Source of the DNA: Myxococcota bacterium
GTDB taxonomy: Bacteria; Myxococcota_A; Polyangia; HGW-17; JAJRWW01
NCBI GenBank assembly: GCA_024276595.1
Contig: JAJRWW010000069.1
Span: 1 to 14,551 of the forward strand
Length of the DNA stretch: 14,551 bases
Direction of reading: 5' to 3'
The number at the start of each line of letters is the position of its first letter. Positions within the stretch are counted from its first letter, which is position 1. Of the stretch, positions 1 through 6,133 are shown piece by piece. The notes beneath the pieces were generated by a model. It saw nothing but the letters and a program-made list of their open reading frames with translations. It was not told where the DNA came from and did no database searches. The position numbers and the translations under genes were made by a program.

Positions 1-1
1 C

Positions 2-295
2 GCGGACGACGACGGAGATGGCGCCATCGACTGTGCAGACCCCGACTGCGTCAGCTCCGCCTTCTGCCAGGCGGGGAGAGAGCTGTGCGAGAACGGCACG
101 GACGACGACGGGGATGGTGCCGTTGACTGTGATGACGCCGACTGCGACACCGCCCCCAACTGCTCCGACCCTGGCGCATCTCTTGCCCGGAGCGGCTGCG
201 GCTGCGCGCAGGGCGGCCCAGGTGATGCGCCCTTGGGGACTGCGCTGCTGGCGCTGCTTCTGCTGGGCATCCTTCGCCGTCGAAAGCGCCCGTAG
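2..295 (+). CDS. C-terminal end of a Asp/Cys-repeat surface protein with MYXO-CTERM tail (5' end outside window)
   Basis: The reading frame is open from the left edge to a TAG and has no start inside the window, so this is only the last 97 residues. It contains two copies of a motif of the form DDDGDGAxDCxDxDC, with Asp-rich loops resembling calcium-binding DxDxDG repeats and regularly spaced cysteines. It then ends with SGCGCAQGG, a hydrophobic stretch (LGTALLALLLLGIL) and RRRKRP. That Cys-Gly-Cys, helix, basic-cluster layout matches the MYXO-CTERM sorting signal of myxobacteria, which is processed at the cysteine by a myxosortase so that the protein is retained at or released from the cell surface. 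The tail assignment is strong. The function of the full protein cannot be told from this piece. The longer overlapping frames here are composition shadows. Confidence 0.88.
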   Translation, partial: ADDDGDGAIDCADPDCVSSAFCQAGRELCENGTDDDGDGAVDCDDADCDTAPNCSDPGASLARSGCGCAQGGPGDAPLGTALLALLLLGILRRRKRP

Positions 296-330
296 CCGCC
301 CATGGCACCGCCGCGACCGCCCCTGTGGCC

Positions 331-351
331 GCGGTCAGCCACCATGACCGC
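331..351. terminator. possible bidirectional terminator hairpin between convergent genes
   Basis: A perfect 7-bp inverted repeat, GCGGTCA and TGACCGC, is separated by a 7-nt loop in the 124-bp gap between the convergent MYXO-CTERM gene and the stress-protein gene. A second, weaker GC stem (GCCCCC 388-393 with GGGGGC 404-409) lies beside it. Neither has a T-tract, so the terminator role is inferred mainly from position. Confidence 0.35.
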
Positions 352-419
352 CTGTGGGGGAGCGCAAGCACAGGGCTGGGTGGCGGAGCCCCCGCTGCTA
401 GTTGGGGGCCAGGCCTACA

Positions 420-1259
420 TCAGGCGGCCACGTAAAGAGGGATGGTGCCATCTTCCAGCAGGGACTTGGTGACGCTCCCGAACAGGGCGACCCGTATGGA
501 GGACTTCTCGGAGGCGCCCAGCACTACCATGGTGGGCATGTTCACTCTGGCCACGTCGCGGATCACCTCCTTGGCGTCGCCTGGCACTACCTTCACCTCC
601 ACATCGAAGCCGTATGCGTGCAGGTACTTGAGGGGTCTCTCCAGGTCTGTCATGGCCTCCTCGGTGTCCTCGTCCACAGAGAGCAGCAGGACGTCCAGAG
701 CCACCGGGAGGTTGGCTGTGAGGTCCACGAAGGAGCGCATGGAGCGGGCGGACTTGCGGGTCCCATCGTAGGGGATGATGACCCGCTTGATGGGCAGGTC
801 CAGCTCCTTGGGAATGACCATGATGGGGCAGGCCTGGGCCCGCAGCAGGTGGTTGATGGTGTCGCCGTGGCTGTGCTCGGTCTCGAAGTGGAAGAAGGTC
901 CTGGTCCCTATTACGATGAGGTCCGCCGCGAGCGCCTCCTCGGCGATGATCTCGGCCGGGGCGCCCTCCCGCAGCACCGGCTCGCAGGCCACCCCGTGCT
1001 CGGCGCAGGTGCGCTCGAGCTCCTCCAGCAGGGCGGAGAGCTTGCTCCTGGCCTCCTGGATGTGACGCTCGCGGGAGCGCCTGGCGTAGTGGCCGGCCCC
1101 AACTCCAGCCCCCCGGGCAGCGGCGTCGATGCCGGGGACATCCACCACCGCCACGCCTGTCACCGTGCCCTCGAACAGGGCCGCCCGGATGCAGGCCACC
1201 TTGAGGGCCATCTGGGAGTGCTCCGAAGGGTCGAGGCCCACAACTATTCGCTTGCTCAT
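420..1259 (-). CDS. tandem universal stress protein (two UspA domains)
   Basis: The 279-residue product has two UspA-like alpha/beta domains, residues ~1-150 and ~155-279. The first opens with MSKRIVVGLDPSEHS and the second with KRVIIPYDGT. Usp proteins are cytoplasmic and often bind ATP; many are induced by starvation or respiratory stress. The usual ATP-loop G-2x-G-9x-G(S/T) is altered in both halves. The first has GTRT followed by GD; the second has GASE with GS nine residues on. The middle glycine is therefore missing from each, so nucleotide binding is uncertain. I chose this ATG because AGGAG sits 6 nt upstream of it and because homology begins there. The frame stays open for a further 139 codons upstream, but that part is low-complexity and runs antisense into the MATE gene. 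It is divergent from the MATE gene and could share its spacer for regulation. Confidence 0.92.
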   Translation of the reverse strand: MSKRIVVGLDPSEHSQMALKVACIRAALFEGTVTGVAVVDVPGIDAAARGAGVGAGHYARRSRERHIQEARSKLSALLEELERTCAEHGVACEPVLREGAPAEIIAEEALAADLIVIGTRTFFHFETEHSHGDTINHLLRAQACPIMVIPKELDLPIKRVIIPYDGTRKSARSMRSFVDLTANLPVALDVLLLSVDEDTEEAMTDLERPLKYLHAYGFDVEVKVVPGDAKEVIRDVARVNMPTMVVLGASEKSSIRVALFGSVTKSLLEDGTIPLYVAA

Positions 1260-1563
1260 GCCACTCTCCTGTGCCCTTGGGGGCTTGTGGTCCGCTTTTC
1301 CAGAGCGCCAGGCACTGGAGCGCTGCTGGAGGAGCTGGTGCCCGCCATCGCCCAGGCCGGAGGGCCCAGCCCCAGAATCAGGGGATGTGTTTTTCGGCCA
1401 AATGTCAAGGATCGGCGTCTGGCCTGCCCGGACCGGTCTAGCCTGGCATCGGCGCCGCAGTGACAGAGGGTGAATGGATACCGAGCTGCCGAACTTGGGC
1501 TGGAAACTGCTGCCAACAGTGGTTACCTTGTCTCGACGGCCCCCCTTCTTGCCGCGATGAGTC
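1260..1563. other. divergent intergenic region, stress protein / MATE
   Basis: This 304-bp spacer should hold promoters for both divergent genes. On the minus strand it contains an exact TTGACA at 1408-1403, but the hexamer 17 nt further on (TCCCCT) is a poor -10. An 8-bp palindrome GACCGGTC lies at 1431-1438. I see no convincing sigma-54 pair, no hairpin with T-tract and no credible small gene. The frames open across it have no homology-like character. Confidence 0.6.
1380..1408 (-). promoter_or_regulatory. tentative promoter for the universal stress gene
   Basis: A perfect -35 hexamer TTGACA occurs about 145 nt upstream of the stress-protein start. The expected -10 position reads TCCCCT, which does not resemble TATAAT. 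Either another sigma factor or activator is used, or the match is chance. Confidence 0.2.
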
Positions 1564-3042
1564 ATGAGACCTTCCACTGCAGAGCGCCAGAGCAGGCTCG
1601 ACGAGTTCATTTCCAATCCTCGGCGAGCCCTGTGGGTGCTGGCAGCGCCCATGATGGCGGGGATGGCGGTGCACACGGTCTACATGCTGGTGGACACCGC
1701 ATTCATAGGTAGAATCGGCAAGGATGCCCTGGCGGCGGTGACCTTCGTGGGCCCGCTGTTTTTCGTGCTCATTGCCCTGTTCAACGGTCTCGGGGTGACC
1801 ATTACCGCGCTGGTTGCCCAGTCCGTTGGGCGCCGGGACTACGCAGAGGCCGACAGGGTCGCCTCCAGCGCGATCACCGTATCGGTTGCGCTGGGCCTTG
1901 TGTTTGTGGTGGGTGGGCTCCTGGGCGGTCGGCTCATGCTGCGAGGGCTGGGCGCAAAGGGAGCTGTGCTGGAGCATGCCTGGGCCTACTTCCAGGTGAT
2001 CACTCTCACGGTGCCACTCTTTCTCACCGGCTCCACCCTGCGCTCTGTGCTGGCCGGGGAGGGGAACGCGACCATCCCGCTATACATCTCCGTCGCCGCC
2101 ACCCTGGTAAACCTGGGGCTGGACGCGCTGTTCATTTTTGGGCTGAATCTGGGCGTCAGGGGCGCTGCCATGGCCACCGCCTGCGCTCAGCTTTTTTCCA
2201 TCATGGTGTTTGCCTGGGTGCTGGTGCGGCGACGGAGAAGCCTGGTGAAGTTCCGCCTGTCTGCCATGGGGTATCACAGGCCGCTTCTGGTGGGACTCAT
2301 CACCATCGGCTTGCCCACGACGGCTGGCCAGCTAATCATGGCCCTGGGCATGGCCGCCAACAATCGAGTGCTCGCCCACTTCGGCGAGGCCACGGTGGCT
2401 GGCTATGGAGCCGCCACGCGGGTGGACATGTTCGTGTCCATGCCCATCTTTGGCCTGGCCGGTGGCGCCGTGGCCGTGATTGGCATGTTCGCCGGTGCTG
2501 GCCGGGGAGATCTGGTCCGGTCCACGGCCCTGTACACCTACCGGTGGGTGATCACCCTCGCGGTGGTGGTGGGCACCACGGCCTTTCTCTCCTCTGGCCA
2601 CGTGATCCGAATCTTCATTCAGGATGAGGCGGCCGTGGCCGTCGGCAAGACCTACCTGGCCTACATGCTGTTTATGTACCCCATGCTGGCCTTCGGAGCC
2701 ACCTCTGGCAAGATCCTCCAGGGGCTGGGTTACGGAGTGCCCTCCCTGATCATCACGGCCGTGCGGGTGCTCGCCATAGGGGTGCCCATCGCCTATGTCG
2801 CGGTGTTCGTCTTCGGTGCTTCGGTGGAGGCGGTGTGGGCGTCGCTGCTGGTTGGGGGGCTCTTTTCGAACCTCATCTCCGCCTTCTGGGTGAGGGCGCT
2901 GCTCTGGAGTCGAGATCCGACCCTGCGCTCCAAGGGGAGGCGTGCGTCGGGCACCGCGGGCGTGGTGTCCCTCACCGATGGGCTGTCACACGGGGAAGGG
3001 GGGCTGCCTACGGTCTCGACACCAGGGAGCGCATCTCCCTGA
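1564..3042 (+). CDS. MATE family efflux transporter (MatE, NorM/DinF-like)
   Basis: The 492-residue product is an integral inner-membrane protein with about 12 hydrophobic helices in two MatE repeats. The first helix region (MMAGMAVHTVYMLVDTAFIG) followed by GKDALAAVTF is the typical MATE opening. The second half starts around residue 240 (GLITIGLPTTAGQLIMALGM) and includes GAATRVDMFVSMPIFGLAGG. MATE proteins exchange Na+ or H+ for cationic drugs or metabolites; the substrate cannot be read from sequence. A TGA lies 3 nt upstream in frame, so this ATG is the first possible start, although no strong ribosome-binding site is visible. The ~45-residue C-terminal tail after the last helix is longer than usual, polar and not recognised. 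The 3' end overlaps the convergent rpe by 35 bp. Confidence 0.93.
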   Translation: MRPSTAERQSRLDEFISNPRRALWVLAAPMMAGMAVHTVYMLVDTAFIGRIGKDALAAVTFVGPLFFVLIALFNGLGVTITALVAQSVGRRDYAEADRVASSAITVSVALGLVFVVGGLLGGRLMLRGLGAKGAVLEHAWAYFQVITLTVPLFLTGSTLRSVLAGEGNATIPLYISVAATLVNLGLDALFIFGLNLGVRGAAMATACAQLFSIMVFAWVLVRRRRSLVKFRLSAMGYHRPLLVGLITIGLPTTAGQLIMALGMAANNRVLAHFGEATVAGYGAATRVDMFVSMPIFGLAGGAVAVIGMFAGAGRGDLVRSTALYTYRWVITLAVVVGTTAFLSSGHVIRIFIQDEAAVAVGKTYLAYMLFMYPMLAFGATSGKILQGLGYGVPSLIITAVRVLAIGVPIAYVAVFVFGASVEAVWASLLVGGLFSNLISAFWVRALLWSRDPTLRSKGRRASGTAGVVSLTDGLSHGEGGLPTVSTPGSASP

Positions 3043-3676
3043 TGGTCTCGGCGTAGCTGGCGGTCTTGAAGATGCCGCTCCCCGAGACCACTGCCGTGGC
3101 ACCCGCCTGGCACACGGCGGCGATGTTGGAGACGGTTACCCCGCCGTCCACCTCCAGGTGGATCTCTCGGTCCACAGAGGCGAGCAGATCGGCGGCGTCG
3201 GACACCTTGCTCAGCATGGGCTCGATGAAGCGCTGGCCGCCGAAGCCAGGGTTGACGGTCATGATGAGCAGCAGGTCCATCTCATCCAGCACGTGGGTCA
3301 CTGCTTCCAGAGCGGTGGCAGGGTTGAGGGAGACACCAGCTCTGCAACCGAGGTCGCTGATGGCAGTGAGGGTACGATGCAGGTGGGTGGTGGCCTCAGC
3401 GTGAACAGTGATCACGTCGGCGCCAGCTCTGGCGAAGGCCTCGATGTGTCGTTCAGGCTCACGGATCATCAGGTGGACATCCATGGGGATGGATGTGGCG
3501 GCCTTCACGGCGGCGAGCACATCCGGTCCCACGGTGATGTTGGGGACGAACCTGCCGTCCATGACGTCGAAGTGGATCCAGTCGGCGCCCGCCTCTGCAA
3601 CAGCGGCGACGTCCTGGGCCAGGTGGCCGAAGTCCGCGCTCAGGATGGATGGTGCAATTGTGACCTCGCGGGGCAT
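3008..3676 (-). CDS. rpe: ribulose-phosphate 3-epimerase
   Basis: The 222-residue TIM-barrel enzyme interconverts D-ribulose 5-phosphate and D-xylulose 5-phosphate in the pentose phosphate pathway, in the cytoplasm. Visible signatures are IAPSILSADF near the N-terminus, the metal/catalytic segment HFDVMDGRFVPN, PMDVHLMI, the phosphate loop region MTVNPGFGGQ, and EVDGGV followed by VSGSGIF near the C-terminus. All the catalytic His/Asp positions appear intact. The start is fixed by AGGAGG 6-7 nt upstream of the ATG and by homology starting at once; the frame continues upstream but without conserved sequence. It is the last gene of the priA-fmt-rsmB cluster, separated from rsmB by 124 bp containing a possible promoter, and it runs tail to tail into the MATE gene. 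Confidence 0.97.
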   Translation of the reverse strand: MPREVTIAPSILSADFGHLAQDVAAVAEAGADWIHFDVMDGRFVPNITVGPDVLAAVKAATSIPMDVHLMIREPERHIEAFARAGADVITVHAEATTHLHRTLTAISDLGCRAGVSLNPATALEAVTHVLDEMDLLLIMTVNPGFGGQRFIEPMLSKVSDAADLLASVDREIHLEVDGGVTVSNIAAVCQAGATAVVSGSGIFKTASYAETIREMRSLVSRP

Positions 3677-3712
3677 GGGAGACCTCCTGGGGGTGGCAGC
3701 CAGATCGTCCCT

Positions 3713-3741
3713 TTTGTACAGCGAAGCGAGGTCTGCGTAAA
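3713..3741 (-). promoter_or_regulatory. possible sigma-70-type promoter for rpe
   Basis: On the minus strand, TTTACG (3741-3736) and TACAAA (3718-3713) are separated by exactly 17 nt, in the 124-bp gap between rsmB and rpe and about 37 nt before the rpe start. The pair matches the consensus at 4 of 6 bases in each hexamer. It would let rpe be transcribed apart from fmt-rsmB. Confidence 0.35.
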
Positions 3742-3800
3742 CGGTTCCCTCCTGGCCGCCTGCGGAGGGGGCGCTCCTTCCACCGGGCCCATGCCTGGTC

Positions 3801-5195
3801 TCACAGTGGCTCCTTTCGCCGCAGGCGGGCCATGAAGAAGGCGTCACAGCCGTGGCGGTGGGGCCAGGTCTGAACGGCATCTCCCCCGTCGTCAGCGAGA
3901 GCCTGCCAGTCAACCTCAGCTCCGCATGGGGGTGGCTCGGATCGGAAATGGGGGTGGTCCTCCAGGAAGGATCGCACCTGCTCGGGCCCCTCGGCCAGAG
4001 TGAAGGTGCACACCGCGTACACCAGCAGGCCCCCCGGGCGCACCAGGGAGGCAACGCGGTGAAGCAGCCTCCTCTGGAGGGACACCAGGGAGTCCATGCG
4101 CCTGGGGTGGAAGCGCCACTTGGACTCCGGGTGGCGTCTCAGCACTCCCAGGCCCGAGCAGGGAGCATCCAGGAGCACCCTGTCGAAGGGGCCCCTCGGC
4201 TCAGCTAGCAGCGGTGCTCCGGCACCCTCGGGGTCCTCGGCCAGGTCCACCTGGAGGCAGCGGAGGGGAGCGAGCCCCGCCCGCTGGGCGCGGCGCCTGA
4301 GCTCGCCCAGCTTGCCCTCCGAGGAGTCCGCGGCCACTAGCTCTGCCCTGTCGCCGGTCAGGGCCGCCAGGTGCAGGGTCTTGCCTCCCCGACCCGCGCA
4401 CGCGTCCAGAACGCGCTCTCCCGGGAGGGGAGCCAGCAGGTGGGTCACTAGCTGCGCTGCCTCGTCCTGGATCTCCATGGCGCCGTCGGTGAAAAGCTCC
4501 GAGCGCCGCAGGATCGCCGCCCCTTGCAGGTGCAGGCCGTCGGGGGAGTGGCGAGTGGGCCTCGGGCTGACGTTCGGGTGGGCGGCGCCCAGGGAGCGCG
4601 CCAGCTCGTCGCGATCCTGCAGGAGCTGGTTGGAGCGCACTGTGACCGGGGGCCGCACGAGCAGCGCATCTCCCAGCTTCACCGCCTGGGGGGCCGGGAG
4701 ACGTTCGAGCACCAGCGCGGCGATGGGCCCGGGGAGCGATGTCGCCTCCTGGAGGTAGCGCATGGGATGTCGGTCAGGATCCGGCAGAGGAGGCTCCCCT
4801 TCCCGGGAGAGGCGCCTCAGCACAGCGTTGACGAACCCCGCCGCCCTCCTGTCCACCGCCCTGCCCACGACCTCCACCGCGGCGTTGACTGCGGCTGAGG
4901 TGGGGATCCTGTCTAGCATCAAGATCTGGAACGCCGCCAGGCGAAGAGCTCGGCGCGTGACGGGGTGAGCGCGCTTGAGACCCCGGCTGGCCAGCGGGCG
5001 CAGGGCGCGGTCCAGGCGCGCCTGGTTGCGCAGGACACCGTAGACCAGCTCCGTGGCCAGGCCCCCTTCGGCCGGGACCAGGTGGGAGCTCGCGGCCAGG
5101 ATCCGGTCCAGAGCAACGGAGGCGAAGGCCCCGCCTCGCTCGACCTGCTCCAACGCGAGCAGGGCGGCGTCCCGCCCGTTTGCCACGGGGATCAT
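3801..5195 (-). CDS. rsmB: 16S rRNA (cytosine(967)-C(5))-methyltransferase RsmB
   Basis: The 464-residue product has the two-part RsmB/Sun layout. A NusB-like helical RNA-binding domain occupies residues ~1-130 (start ALLALEQVERGGAFAS, then FVNAVLRRL). A class I methyltransferase domain follows. The SAM-binding motif VLDACAGRGGKT is at ~261-272, the motif IV cysteine lies in DAPCSGLGVLRRHPE at ~341-355, and the second cysteine in VYAVCTFTLAEGPEQ is near 394. Two-cysteine RNA m5C methyltransferases use the latter as nucleophile and the former for product release. It methylates C967 of 16S rRNA using SAM. The stretch after the second cysteine departs slightly from the usual ENE form. The ATG overlaps the fmt stop by 4 bp (ATGA), so translation is probably coupled. 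Confidence 0.96.
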   Translation of the reverse strand: MIPVANGRDAALLALEQVERGGAFASVALDRILAASSHLVPAEGGLATELVYGVLRNQARLDRALRPLASRGLKRAHPVTRRALRLAAFQILMLDRIPTSAAVNAAVEVVGRAVDRRAAGFVNAVLRRLSREGEPPLPDPDRHPMRYLQEATSLPGPIAALVLERLPAPQAVKLGDALLVRPPVTVRSNQLLQDRDELARSLGAAHPNVSPRPTRHSPDGLHLQGAAILRRSELFTDGAMEIQDEAAQLVTHLLAPLPGERVLDACAGRGGKTLHLAALTGDRAELVAADSSEGKLGELRRRAQRAGLAPLRCLQVDLAEDPEGAGAPLLAEPRGPFDRVLLDAPCSGLGVLRRHPESKWRFHPRRMDSLVSLQRRLLHRVASLVRPGGLLVYAVCTFTLAEGPEQVRSFLEDHPHFRSEPPPCGAEVDWQALADDGGDAVQTWPHRHGCDAFFMARLRRKEPL

Positions 5196-6133
5196 CTCAG
5201 GACATCACCTATCCGCAGCTTTCGCCCGGCCATCACCGCCGCTGCCGGGAGCCGCTTGCGACCGGGGAGCTGCACCTCGGCGAAGGATACGGCCTCCTGG
5301 CCGCAGGCCACCTGGAGGCCCTTCTCCTCCAGGGCCAGCAGGGTGCCTGGGGGGCCGCTGCCATGGGTGACCGTGGGCCCGAACAGCTTTATGGGGCCCT
5401 CTTCCAGGTGAGCCCGGGCTCCGGGCCAGGGGTCCACCCCTCGGGCCCTGCAAGAGACCCGGTGGGCCGGAGCGGCGAAGTCCAGCCAGCCGTCCTCCTT
5501 GGTCAGGGAGCGGGCCACCGTGGCCGAGCTTGCCTGCTGGGGGGTCAGCGTCAATGTCCCGTGGGCGAGCTGCTGCAGGGCGTCCAGCATGGCGTCCGCA
5601 CCCAAGGTGGCCAGCCTTTCAGAGAGAGTGCCCGCAGTGTCCGTGGGGCGAATCTCTGTGGAGCGCTGAAGGGCGATGTCACCTGTGTCCATGCCCTCGT
5701 CCATGCGCATTATGGTCACTCCGGTGCGGCGCAGGCCTTCTATGATCGCCCACTGGATGGGGGCAGCGCCTCGGCCCCATGGCAGCAAGGATGCGTGCAC
5801 GTTGTACGAGCCCAGCCGAGGGGTGGAGAGCACCCGCAGGGGGAGGATGCGACCGTAGGCAGCCACCACCGCCACGTCCGGCTCCAGGGCGGCGATCTCC
5901 CGCTGGAAGGCGTCGGTCCTGACTGCGACTGGCTGGAGCACTGGGATGTCGTGCTCCAGGGCGGTCACCTTCACCGGTGGTGGGGTGAGCTTGCGACCTC
6001 GCCCCGCCCTGCGGTCGGGCTGGCTCACAGCCGCGACGACATGGTGTCGTTCTGCCAGCGCCTCCAACACGGTGGCGCCGAAGCTGGGAGAGCCCATGTA
6101 CAGGACTCGTAGTCGTGCCGGCGTCTGGGTCAT
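5192..6133 (-). CDS. fmt: methionyl-tRNA formyltransferase
   Basis: The 313-residue enzyme formylates initiator Met-tRNA with 10-formyl-tetrahydrofolate. The N-terminal Rossmann-like domain begins LRVLYMGSPSFG and carries SQPDRRAGRGRKLTPPPVK. The catalytic region NVHASLLPWGRGAAPIQW is at ~109-126 and GMDTGDI near 146, so the Asn-His-Asp triad of the family is present. A C-terminal tRNA-binding domain covers ~205-313. Length is normal (about 315 in Escherichia coli). The start codon overlaps the stop of the upstream PATAN/J-like gene by 4 bp, and the gene overlaps rsmB by 4 bp. In many bacteria def (peptide deformylase) sits directly upstream of fmt; here that position is taken by an unrelated regulator. 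Confidence 0.97.
   Translation of the reverse strand: MTQTPARLRVLYMGSPSFGATVLEALAERHHVVAAVSQPDRRAGRGRKLTPPPVKVTALEHDIPVLQPVAVRTDAFQREIAALEPDVAVVAAYGRILPLRVLSTPRLGSYNVHASLLPWGRGAAPIQWAIIEGLRRTGVTIMRMDEGMDTGDIALQRSTEIRPTDTAGTLSERLATLGADAMLDALQQLAHGTLTLTPQQASSATVARSLTKEDGWLDFAAPAHRVSCRARGVDPWPGARAHLEEGPIKLFGPTVTHGSGPPGTLLALEEKGLQVACGQEAVSFAEVQLPGRKRLPAAAVMAGRKLRIGDVLR

Noticed and set aside
1300..1340. Sigma-54-like GGCAC...GC element in the divergent spacer
   Set aside because: The GG and GC dinucleotides are not at the required 10-nt spacing on either strand.
402..1463. 353-codon plus-strand frame opposite the stress protein
   Set aside because: It is His/Gly-rich and without domain-like pattern, antisense to a clear Usp gene; a shadow of GC-rich coding.
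1260..1676. N-terminal extension of the universal stress frame by 139 codons
   Set aside because: It is low in conserved character and runs antisense over the MATE start. The downstream ATG has a good AGGAG and begins the Usp fold exactly.
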